Positions 1-10,775 of a stretch of DNA of 64,000 nucleotides are shown here, piece after piece. Within the stretch, counting starts at the first letter, position 1. The number at the start of each line of letters is the position of its first letter. The position numbers and the translations under genes were made by a program. Below the pieces are notes generated by a model that saw nothing but the letters and a program-made list of their open reading frames with translations, ran no database searches and was not told the DNA's origin. The DNA is from Apostichopus japonicus (lineage: Eukaryota; Echinodermata; Holothuroidea; Aspidochirotida; Stichopodidae): the NCBI RefSeq assembly GCF_037975245.1, contig NC_092561.1, forward strand, positions 3,026,501 through 3,090,500. The letters run 5' to 3'.

Positions 1-1014
1 AGTACTACAGAAGCTCATTGGTGCCATTCTAATTATAGTTTGCCAACTTTTTGTTTTGCTTATAACGGACTTAATGAATTTTAATTCATGAATTTCACAA
101 GAAATGGAAGACTTTGAAGGATATATTTGTATCTCATTTGAATATTCTATGCTATCAACCAAGCAAATTTGCTCTACATATCAAGTATTTGGAGCAAATT
201 TCTAAATCATTTATCAGATGAACAAGCAGTGCAAGCACTTTTACTTTGACTTAATAAAGTATATTTGAAACTATTCATTGCATAGACTATGACTACTTGA
301 CCATAGACTTTGAACTGAAAGAATGAAAGAAAAATCTTTGTGCACAGAGGAACCATTGAAGCGTTAGAAGCAACTTAATTTAATTGTGAAAGGTGTATAC
401 ATACACACTTAGACAGTGCTACCAGCACTGAGTAGCACCATGGCTTGCTTCTAATACAAAGTTCAAGAGATCAAAAAAATAGGGCAAATTGGTAGTAACT
501 TGTTTACAAATGGTATTGTTATAGCCTACATCTTAATCATGAAGTAGTCTGGTAGACTGAGTAAATTAAGATGTTGACACTGGGCAAATTAGGGCTTTAA
601 TTTAGAGGAGTATTGTGGTAAACTCACACAAACTGGTTGTTAAATGGTGTGTTACTGCGTGCATAGTAATAGTGCTATGTATATATGTGTGTGCGTATTA
701 AAAGACTCATGGTTCCAGATTGTTGTCAAGTATTCGGTGGGTCTTCAGAAAACTAGCAGTATTCCATTATCACTACAGAATGGAACAACCCACAATGATG
801 GATAGCTGCTTTGTAGTACATAAACATATATTGCTCCTGTTAAGCCTTAGGGCACCTTTTAATGAGCTTCAAGCTTCAAGTTTATTTTCTGCATGCAATG
901 GGTACTACTACTGTACATAATGGAAAAAAAAATAAGTAAACAGCAAAAACAGTAAAATAAAGAATAGATTATTACTTTTGTAAGTAAAGTGTACACTTCT
1001 AGTTTGACTCCTTC
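1..1014. other. AT-rich intergenic DNA, no gene recognised
   Basis: No reading frame here has family resemblance or splice-bounded structure. The longest open frame is 66 codons (720-920), begins at TTG and has no recognisable motif. The stretch runs into the retrotransposon remnant that follows. Confidence 0.6.
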
Positions 1015-2113
1015 GTAACATACAGTGCTTGGACCACTTGTTTTAACATATTATACCTCCCACATTGAAAATATTATCACATCTCACGGCCTGCAAGGAA
1101 TGATTTATGCAGATGATGCACAAGTTTATGTGTCAATGAATAGATGCATCTTAAATCATGCATAAACATAATGAAAACTTGGTGTGTAAACAACAGACTA
1201 ATTCTCAACAACAATAAAGCCGAACTGATGCACATTTCGTCAGGGTTCTGTAATGCTACCCCTGTAACTGCCCCCCCCCCCTCTTCCCTGTAACTTCCGT
1301 TAAGATTAGCGGTTCTTGTATATATCTCCTGTTCCCTCTTTTAAAGATCTGGGTGTTATTTTTTATGATAAACTCACATTGGTGCCTCATGCTCATAGTA
1401 TCTGCCGCTCTGCTTCACACGCTATCAGGAAAATAAGCCGAATTTGCAAATATCTTAATCAAAAGTTGACTGAAACACTTATCCATGCTTTTATATCATC
1501 CAGACTTGACTGTTTTAACAGCCTTTTATTTGTTCTTAATTGCTGCTTACTAAATCTCTATGCTTCAGTGCATTCAAAACACCGCCGCCAGATTAGTTAC
1601 CCTCACAGAAAACATATACCACATTAAACATATTCTCCACCAACATCATTGGCTTTCTATTTCTGAAAGAATATAGTACAAACATGATCCCACCCTCATT
1701 TAAGAAGGCATCCATGATTTTGCACCAAACTTTATTTCCAACTTACTCACCTTAATACAAAATTCCAACTCCCTCACTCAGAGCTAACAGTGCTATTCTC
1801 CTGAAGCCACCAAAAACTAGGACCTTACGGTGAGCGTTCTTGTCAATTTGCGGCCCCCAAACTCTGGAACACTCTCCCCATCCACATTAGGAATGCCACT
1901 ACCAAAGAAGATTTTAATAGTGTCTTAAAAACTCACTTATTCACATGCTACCCTCAATGGACTCATTTTGTTTTTATTCCTTCATGTATGTTTAAGTTAA
2001 TATTCTACTATGCTGTATTTTTGTTCTCATTTTGTTTCTTGTAAAACGCATCGAGACCGTCAGTATAATGCGCTATATGAATAAGTATTATTATTATTAT
2101 CATTATTATAATA
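1015..2113 (+). mobile_element. Degenerate CR1/L2-like non-LTR retrotransposon 3' half (reverse transcriptase)
   Basis: Fragments of a non-LTR reverse transcriptase can be read in order, in shifting frames. VLGPL lies near 1025. The catalytic YADD box, written TAT GCA GAT GAT, is at 1106-1117 and is followed by AQVYVS. FKDLGVIF and the downstream palm/thumb segment (SRLDC) lie at about 1340-1520. A frame with AAPKLWNTLP and LKTHLFTC covers about 1845-1960. The 3' end at 2086-2113 is a TTA/ATT microsatellite, as is typical of CR1/L2-group elements, which end in short tandem repeats rather than poly(A). Stops and frameshifts are numerous, so it is dead. The 5' half (endonuclease) is absent. The family assignment within CR1/L2-like elements rests on the C-terminal motif order and the repeat tail. 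Confidence 0.8.
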
Positions 2114-4268
2114 TACATGTATACAGAAGTAAATGTTACCATAGTTACTCCACCACCCCCCAGCTACACCCTCACCTCATACACATGCCCACAAATAGGA
2201 ACTTAGAAAGTAGAAGATGCACTGCTAAATACACCTAGAGCCATGCAACCCCTGTACAGAAACTTATCATAAATATTTAATTATTTTTGGGGGTGAAATA
2301 ATCCATACATGTCATATTTATTGCCTCAAGTGTTGTCGTTTGTCTGCAATTTTGAAAAGGATAAATTCATAATTAGACACAGTAGACAGAGTTTCTAATG
2401 AAATGAAAAGTAGGGAATGGAAGCCATCAAGTAGAAGAGCTTCACATCCTACCAGGATGTCATCGAGAAATATGAATAGTCTAGAAAATATACAACTTAA
2501 TGAAGAGCATATGATCAATTGAAGGTCGGGCAAAAAGTTCTTCCTTAGATTTCAATTGGCAACTTAAACATTACGGTGAATTCAAGTATGAGTTTGTGTA
2601 CATTATATATTGTGCAATGTTTTAGCTAAGAGACTTGAGAACTCGGCTGGCCTACCCTGTTACATTGCTCAAATTTGTTGTTACGGTGAGGTTTTGGTGC
2701 TGTCTGGCTTTCGCCAATGTTTTTTGCTGAGCATGGTAGAAAATTCTGTGAGAATTCAACCCCTGACCTAGATGATAAAATTACCAAAAACAATAGGACA
2801 ATGTAGATTGTTAGGTACTAAAGGAAACTTGTTTATTAATACAATGGAACTATTTGGGGTTCTTTAGAGGATGGCAGGATGTAATAAATTCATTTGACCT
2901 GAAAGCTTGATTTAACAATTGATTGAACAAGGGCAACAAAAATATAGGGGAGTAACAGTATCACCATTGCATATGATTAATAGTTAGTATAGGACATATA
3001 TATGCATACCATTGCGGGAAAGCTCTGTTTGTGCAGGAAATCTTTGAGTTGTTGTATCCAGGCATGCTATGGGTAGAGGAACCAATTGCAAAGGTTTTGA
3101 TGTATTGTATTTACAACCACCAAGAGTGTAGAAAAGTGTGTATGTTTTGTCTGGTTTTTATCCAAAACTCATGTTATGTCAATGACCAAAGAAGTTCTTG
3201 AGATTAAAGAGATTTGTGGAGATAAAAGAGAATTATATCTTAGGAAAATCTTTTGTCAGAACAGACATTTGAAATGAATTGATGACACAAAGTATTAATT
3301 CAAATTCAAAACTTCAAATTCAAATGAACTTCTTTTAGCAGCAAACATGGGCAATTACAGCTCACTATAAAAACAATATTAATAAGAATGAATGCAAGTA
3401 GATAAGGCAGATTACAAGAAAGATATGATAAGAGGGATGAATTCATGAAACCTACAAAGAATTACACTTATATCACAAGAGAATAAAAAACAAAGGAAAT
3501 TAAACCTAAAAACCTGATAAAAACCAAATTACCTCGTGTTATTAGTGTACGTTTACCGTTTACCGTGCAAGCCTTACTAAGGCTTTGCAAGCATTTTTCA
3601 GGACCCAATGGTCTGTGGAATTGGAAACTGTGTCATTTGTCGAAGAAACACGCGAGTTCTTTTCCCAAACCAACTGAATCTCCGGAAGAAAACACTTGAA
3701 AACTTAGAAGAGTGCTAAATCTTTTCACAAAACAGGATTTTTTTTTCAGGAGATTTGGTCGTCTATCTTTGTGTTTTAAGAAGGATATACTTAAGGATCA
3801 AACAGATTTAAGATGTATTAAGAATTAGGGCAAATCTTGAGTCTGTGTTAAAATGAAAACAACAACAAAAAGGAAGCAAAAGAAAGTTAGAAAGAAAGAA
3901 ATGAAAACATATGGTAAGGTGAGAATATATATGAATATATATGTTTTTTATTGGATCTATCATCACACAGAATCCTAATGTCACCAGATATTGGAAGTTG
4001 ACGTTAATATAGTATATTACCAGAAATTGCAAAAATGAAGGTCAACTAATACCAGATATAGATACACCGTTTTGGAACGTTTTCAGGAAATGGAATTTCC
4101 TTTCGATTCAACTAGATGTTAATCTCTTGTTACACTTTTGAATTTTCTAATAGAATTTGAAACTGTTGACATGTCAGAAACAAAGCTATATTGCATATCT
4201 TCAGTGTCATCTTACAGTGTATAGGAAAGCAACTGTACGTAATGTGAAACAGTAAGTAACATAATACA
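2114..4268. other. Intergenic DNA, no gene recognised
   Basis: The longest open frames (71-74 codons) show no motif and no plausible splice context. No tandem repeat, tRNA or transposon terminus stands out in this stretch. Confidence 0.5.
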
Positions 4269-5139
4269 TTAAAGGGTGTGAAGACTCGCGCAAAAAAAAA
4301 CTTCTAATGCCAGTAATCTGACCTAGTTTCGAATGAGGTGTAACAGAACTGTTAGACACCACCATCGATTGCAGAAAATACACACACACAGCTTGCTATT
4401 ATCGGTAATTAGACACTAGTGTATAGTCAGAACATACAGCTGCAATACTCACATCACAGTGTTCAAACAATACAGCGATGGACATCTCAGGTCCAGCTAA
4501 AGATAACAAGGTATCACGTTTCATTACTGTACTGTCTGCATTTTGTTGCGACACGAACAAAACGTCACTTGCAAGCAAAGGAAAGTTAACTTTTTCAGAT
4601 GGCCGCACGCGGTTTGGGCCGAGTCTTCAATACCTTTAAGTAGTTTATAACTTGCTGATATGTTTTCTTGTAATTTAAAGGTTTGATGTTTTTCATTGTG
4701 GTCATTTGATCTCAGGGGATTGTTTTGTCACTTCAGAGAAAAGCACATAATGTGATGATAGTAGTGACACTATCTCTTAAAGGCATTGAAGACTCGCCCC
4801 AAACTGCGTGCGGCCATCTGAAAAAGTTAACTTTCTGTTGCTTGCAAGTGACGTTTTGTTTGTGTCGCTACAAAATGCAGACAGTAATGAAACTTGATAC
4901 CTGAATTGTTATCTTTAGCTGGATCTGAGATGTCCATCGCTGTATCGTTTGTATACTGTGCTGTGGGTATTGACCGCAGCTGTATGTACTGACTATAAAC
5001 TAGTGTCTAATTAACGAAGGTACCAAGCTGTGTGTGTATTTTCTGGTAGTGTTTAACACTTCTGTTACACCTCATTCGAAACTAGGTCAAATTACAGGAA
5101 TGAGACATTTCTTTTTGCGCGAGTCTTCACACCCTTTAA
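4269..5139. mobile_element. 871-bp foldback element with about 375-bp inverted arms and TTAA flanks
   Basis: The outer termini are exact inverted copies: AGGGTGTGAAGACTCGCGC at the left (from 4273) and its reverse complement ending at 5135. Each is bordered by TTAA (4269-4272 and 5136-5139), consistent with a TTAA target-site duplication. The two arms (about 4273-4640 and 4778-5135) are near-complementary over their full length and are separated by a spacer of roughly 140 bp. The arm ends that face the spacer carry a related terminus, TGAAGACTCG with an adjacent TTAAAGG, so each arm looks like an element with its own inverted ends. No transposase is encoded, so it is non-autonomous. TTAA targets are characteristic of piggyBac-type transposases, but assigning it to that superfamily is inference. 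Confidence 0.8.
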
Positions 5140-5568
5140 CATACAGAAGGGAAAAAAACTAAGAAAGTTGTAACATAACATTGGTGTAATGGAGGTCACT
5201 GGATCACAGTGTTGTTCCCCAAAGTACAATGAAGTGCAAAATACGAAGCTACAGTACTGTAGTACGATCCTTGTCAACCTACGTGCCTACAGGAAATCCA
5301 TTTTGTTGTTAGATCATAATTAAATAAAGCCGGTCAATTTATGGATCACAATTTGTTTCCTAATTGTTAACTCAAAGAATTTAAATTATTTTAATAATCA
5401 TCTTAAATTTGTAAATTAAGTACAAAAAGTTTACATCTGGGAATCGATGAATTCTGAAAAAGCAAAGAGAAGGTATTGAGTATAATGGAATGCAAACCAG
5501 TGAGTTATAGACTTTTAATGTTTATGTTTTTATTTTTGATCTTTTACTTATTATAAGTGTCTGCAATT
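5140..5568. other. Intergenic DNA, nothing recognised
   Basis: AT-rich sequence with no supported gene, RNA or repeat. Confidence 0.5.
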
Positions 5569-5905
5569 CAGCCCTTAGTTGTGGCTGGTTCTTTATTTAG
5601 TCTGTCTAATCATTGGTTTAGTATATTCTAAATCAAACAGAGAAATGACTGTCTATTTCTGTGGTTCAAACTACTTTATATTTTCATAGATAATCACATA
5701 CAAACATAATTATCCATTTTTTATTTACAAGCAGTCGAGCCCTTATTATTTGGTGATTCTTATTTATTTACCCTGCCTAAACCATTCAGTTAATAATTCT
5801 AATTTAATCAAACGAAACTTGCTATTAAGAAACAAAGGAAGTACTTCTATGGTTCAAGCTATATTTTCACAGATAAATCACATAAAGATATAGTTATTGT
5901 GTTCA
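5569..5905. repeat. Diverged tandem duplication, unit about 165 bp
   Basis: Two adjacent segments (about 5569-5720 and 5733-5905) share a common order of motifs: AGCCCTTA, TTCTTATTTA or similar, TAAATCAAA/TAATCAAACG, TTCTATGGTTCAA-like text, TATTTTCA.AGATAA and ATCACATA.A. They differ by substitutions and small indels, so the duplication is old. No coding content is seen. Confidence 0.6.
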
Positions 5906-6789
5906 TACATCTTTTAAAATTCAAGTTTGTCTGGTAATCATACAGTGGGTACATCATTTGAAGAGATTAACAATAATTTTGAAAAGTAATAATCCTGGTT
6001 GTCTATTAATTTAACTGATCGAATGTAAGTGTGCTACTGTATTTATGAGTGAGAATATTATTTTGATAAATGCCGAGTCACTGTATATTAAATAAATATT
6101 AAATAACAGCAATGCTTATATGACATAGAGCTGTAAATAATAATCAAGAGAGAAATAATGACTGGTATTGAAATGTTTTTGTATTATGGAAGCAGCTGGT
6201 CAGGTGGGTAGCATCTGTCTAAGTGCTTTATAATGTCTGACCTTTGGGTCAACGACTCTAGAATGTGAAGGACTAAAGAATTTGGATTCAGTGTTGCCAT
6301 GGTTACCCTTGATAGTGCGAAAGGTCAAGTGCTTAAGCAGAACTGTTGCAAGCTAGGAAAATCAATCTGGTGTGTTCAGTAAGAATTCTTCTGTTACCCT
6401 AGAGACTTTCTGTCATTCTGTCTCAATGTTAGTAACAGGAAAAAAAGAAGAGAGATTGAAAAGAAGATACAAACATGTATCTTTAGTCACTGGAAATCTT
6501 GTTGCCTTCAATTTGAGAATAATTCCATCATATCTGTTCTCTTTGAGAGAATTTAATCCCCTCTTCGTGATGAAAACCTTTCTCTATTAAACTAGACTGC
6601 TCAGTATTTTGTAAACATTCCTGTCCTACAAGTTGTTTTAGATGACAAGCTTTGTATAATTTAAAATGCAAATGTTATTTATAGATCTGTTAAATAGAAA
6701 GAACTTTGTGCATATCTGTGATATGTTTATAGTAGACAGAACCTAGATTAGGAAACATATGTCTGCTAAAACTATGAGCACATTGGTCC
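5906..6789. other. Intergenic DNA, nothing recognised
   Basis: No supported feature. One 72-codon open frame (6372-6590) lacks any motif and is treated as chance. Confidence 0.5.
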
Positions 6790-7340
6790 ATTCATTCATT
6801 CATTCATAGCCATTTGGATTATTGCAATAGTTTGCTCCATGGTATTCCAGGGTATCTGATTCAGAGACTGCAACGTCTGCAGAACAGCGCAGCCAGGCTT
6901 GTTGTAGACTGCTATGACTTCAACACACCATCGTTGAGTATCCTCCATTCTTTGCACTGGTTGCCTGTTGAATTCAGAATTAAGTTCAAAGTACTGCTCC
7001 TGGTGTATAAGTGCATTCATGGAATGGTCTGCCTAATTGTCAGACGATCTGTCCTTCCAGGTCAATACTCGTTATACCTTGCGTGCTAGCAATACACTCA
7101 CTCTCACTGTTCCCAGAACTAAACTGAAAACCTATGGCGACCGTGCCTTTCCATAATTGGGCCCAAGCTCTGGAATGGTCTGCCCATATCTGTGCGGAGT
7201 TCTCCCACTCTCAGTCAGTTCAAGTCTTGCTTGAAGACTCATTTTTTCAAGTTGGCATTCTATTAGGGTTGTGCAGCGCTATTGAATACTTTGTAGATTT
7301 TAACGCTTTATAAGTTCATTTATTATTATTATTATTATAA
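6790..7340 (+). mobile_element. CR1/L2-like non-LTR retrotransposon, C-terminal fragment with ATT tail
   Basis: From about 6808 a frame reads [24 protein letters not shown] and [13 protein letters not shown], the typical C-terminal stretch of CR1/L2-like polymerase proteins. After a frame change near 7080, the region 7100-7260 encodes a TYGDRAF-like motif, a Gly-Pro-Lys-Leu-Trp-Asn-like motif and a SCLKT-like segment. These carry a stop and indels. The 3' end is (TTA)n at 7319-7340 after TTTATAAGTTCATTTATT. It is a different copy from the one at 1.0-2.1 kb and retains only the last ~170 codons. It is non-functional. Confidence 0.82.
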
Positions 7341-7793
7341 GGAAGTGGAAATATCTCTGTTAGTTTTGTTCCTTTTCATACTCCCTGTGGGATGTTTTCA
7401 TAAGGGATCGCTGGGAAAGTTTTTTTATGAGTTAAAGAACCTAAGACATTTTTGATGTGTGATTCATTTAATTCCTTGAAGGAGGTGACCCAAGGCTGGT
7501 CAGACAATACCTTTTTCATGATTTATGGTTTTCATGTTTCTCTCTTACCATTTTTATATTTCTTGTTTATCATTTATCACATGGAATTTGGCTATTATTA
7601 ATAAAGGTATGTTCATAGCTATTGAGGGTTGTAACTTGTACTCTTTTTGAAGTTTTTTTCTTTGATATTGAATGTCAATTCTATTCTCTTCATATTGCAG
7701 AAATGCGTTCCGGAGGTTCTATTCCGAGTTTTTGGACTACACAAACCCAACTGAAGATATCTACATGGAATGATGGAGAGAAATTAATTTTGA

Positions 7794-7836
<43 letters not shown>

Positions 7837-9837
7837 CATCCTGAGTCTTGATTAGCTGACTAACAGCTGACAGCCCTGATTTTATATGCAAAGTAGGTTA
7901 GGTACATATGCCATGATAGGTACCTCCTTCAGATTAAAGTAAACAGTGAAATAAATCAATGGAAGGAAAACTGTTCAAATATCCTCCACATACAGTACGT
8001 GGTGTTAACAATATCAAATCTTTGGTCTTTAATACCACAGTTATTATAACTCTCAGCCCTGATTCTTATATGTAATTAGCCTAAGATAGGCTAGGCTGGG
8101 CATCTCATCCCTGTGAAGGTGTGGTTGGTTCTAGGCTAAAGTGTTGGTGGTTGTTGTGGAAGGCAACTGACTTTTTTAAGATGCTCAGAATTCAACCATC
8201 ATTAGCTCACATGATAGAGCTTCTTTGACGATCAAATATCAAAGGGAGTTCTGGGTCCATTTGGGATAAATTTAAATATATATATATATATGTGGCTTTG
8301 AGAGTAGTGCAAGGGTCTGTCATTTTGTCATGCACACATCTGCTTCATTCCTTTATTCATTTTCATATTGATTTTACCAAATAATTATTCCACACGGTGA
8401 CATATTATGCTCATAGCAAAGATTTAGAATGCAAAGTATATTTAGACATTTATCTGTACAAAGAGAGGAAATTAATATACCAATAAGTTTGCTGTGGAAA
8501 TTCAATGTCACCCTGAGTTCATGCGTTACATGTACAGTAACTCTCTGTTGCTATGGTTACTGCGCTTTCTGTCCGTCCATTGGTATAAATAAATATGTCT
8601 TTCTGTTTTCCATTATCCGTTCTCTCTAATCTTGATTTGAGATTATAACATTACGTTTGGTGCTAAACTGTAGTGTTGCTTATTGTACCACCTTTATTTA
8701 TTATGCAAATATTTATGTTATGCATTGAATGTTTAAGAATGCTTCCTTTTGATATGTTTGATTGTTATTATATATGATTCTTCACTAAAGCAATGCATTA
8801 TGATTAGCCTTAATGCAACTACAAACATGTTTACACCGAATAACTGTTCACGTCTGATTTACCCCAAAATAAATGTATATTATATTCAATTAACAATTTC
8901 GCTGGCCAACACCTCACCTACCTCTCTACCTCCCCCTCTCTACCTGCCCCCTACATGCCCCCTCCCTACCCCCCTGCAAGAACAAAATAAGGAAACAGAG
9001 CAAAGAGAAAACTGTTGAATTTTTCCCGGACTCTAAGGATGAAACAGAGGAAGGCCACTGTTTCCAGCTGATTGTTTTGTTTCTATTGATTAATTGATGT
9101 ATTCTAGAATTAAGCCATTAAGCGGAGTCATTTTATAACTAAAGGAAAATCAGATATCCTAAAGGATTTCAGTTTTACTGTAACAGACAACAAACAAATG
9201 TTTATGAAACCTTTGCCACAATTTCTGTAAGCAGGTATTTTTTGTAAAGTTTAGTATTTACATACCTTGATTTCCTTAAACTACAAAAAGAGAAATAAGT
9301 AAATAAATTGGACTTGTAGTTTATGAATGAGTTTTTGATAGTTGGTATAAGAAATAAAGAACTACTGTACTAGCACAATCCTACTGTTGAGATCTTTGTT
9401 TTGATTTGCATGTCTTCTTACAATTTTTAAAAGTTGTGAGGTATCTGGTATTTATTTGTTTCATTAATTTAGTATGTTGGAGCATGTTTCCTTTGCCTCA
9501 AGCCCCCCCCCTGTTTTTTCTCTAAATTGAAGCCTGTGTTTCTTAGATGGTAAGTATTCAGTAGTAGTTTTAATTAATTATTCTACTCATTATTCATGAT
9601 TATTCATGATATGGTTTACTGCTGAAATTGGTGCACACGTTTTTGGTCTCCATGCCCATGACATTGTGTGCTTCTAGGTGTCTTAAAGTAGCTTGCATGT
9701 TTGTGATTAAACATGTGCTTGTGTTTAAACATGCATTTGCTACTATATATGCATGCTGTAACACTATATGTCGTACTGCATCAGAACAAAGAAACAATAT
9801 AAAGGGTCTTAATAACTTTCAAAGCCTCTATTTGGTG
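7341..9837. other. Intergenic DNA with two short TA microsatellites
   Basis: It holds an uninterrupted TA run at about 7797-7834, a shorter one at about 8274-8292 and a C-rich low-complexity patch at about 8920-8980. The open frames of 60-90 codons are microsatellite readings or unsupported. Confidence 0.55.
7797..7834. repeat. TA dinucleotide microsatellite
   Basis: About 38 bp of uninterrupted alternating A and T. Confidence 0.95.
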
Positions 9838-9845
9838 GTTACCAA

Positions 9846-10492
9846 TTCTATGGGCATGGTTACCTTTTCAATGGCCATAGTTACCATTTAAATGGGCAGA
9901 GTAACTGTTCCATTGGGCATGGTTACTGTTTCAAAGGGCATGGTTACTGTTTCAATTGGCATAGTTACTGTTTCAATGGGCATGGTTTCTGTTTCAATGG
10001 GCATGGTTACCTTTTCAATGGCCATGGTTACCATTTCAATGGGCAGAGTAACTGTTACATTGAGCATGGTTACTGTTTCAATGGGCATGGTTACCATTTC
10101 AATGGGCAGAGTAACTGTTTCAATGGGCATGGTTACTGTTTCAATGGGCATGGTTACTGTTTCAATGGGCATGGTTACTGTTTCAATGGGTATGGTTTCT
10201 GTTTCAATGGGCATGGTTACTGTTTCAATGGTCATGGTTACTGTTTCAATGGGCATGGTTACCTTTTCAATGGCCATGGTTACCATTTCAATGGGCAGAG
10301 TAACTGTTTCTATGGGCATGGTTACCGTTTCAATGGGCATGGTTACCATTTCAATGGGCAGAGTAACTGTTTCTATGGGCATGGTTACTGTTTCAATGGT
10401 CATGGTTACTGTTTCAATGGGCATGGTTACTGTTTCAATGGGCATGGTAACTGTTTCAATGGGCATGGTTACTGCTGTTAGCTTTACTGATT
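9846..10492. repeat. 21-bp minisatellite, about 30 copies, open on both strands
   Basis: The unit contains GGGCATGGTTACTGTTTC followed by AAT. Variants replace TACTG by TACCA or TACCT, and GGCATGG by GGCAGAG or GGCCATG. Because 21 is a multiple of three and the consensus lacks stops, a heptapeptide repeat is open on each strand: MGMVTVS-type on plus (9892-10500) and MPIETVT-type on minus (9888-10466). Larger modules recur: a CTTTTCAATGGCC-containing copy followed by an ACCATTTCAATGGGCAGAG copy appears repeatedly, which indicates higher-order amplification. There is no start context, signal peptide or flanking exon, so protein coding is not supported. Confidence 0.93.
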
Positions 10493-10599
10493 CAATGTGA
10501 ATGCATGCTGTGACTCTGACCCTCTAAACATGTAGGTTATAAACATGTTAATGTTCAAACCCACCAGCACAAGCTAACATTACATAACGGTCATAATTA

Positions 10600-10775
10600 C
10601 TATTTTATAGCCACTGTTTGGTGGTAACCACTTCAATGGACAAAGTTACTGTTTCCATGGACATAGTTGCTGTTTCAATGGACATAGTTACTGTTCAAAC
10701 TCTCCAGACCTAAACACTTAACTAATTTTGTAGTTACGGTTTCATGATTACTGTTTCAAAGGACATAATTACTGT
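10600..10775. repeat. Degenerate outlying copies of the 21-bp minisatellite
   Basis: Text such as ATGGACATAGTTACTGTTTC recurs several times about 100 bp beyond the main array. The copies are diverged and interrupted, so they look like an older edge of the same array. Confidence 0.75.

Noticed and set aside
9892-10500. 202-codon plus-strand and 192-codon minus-strand frames as repeat proteins
   Set aside because: Both come from the same stop-free 21-bp minisatellite. Openness on both strands is a property of the unit length and there is no start context, signal peptide or exon border.
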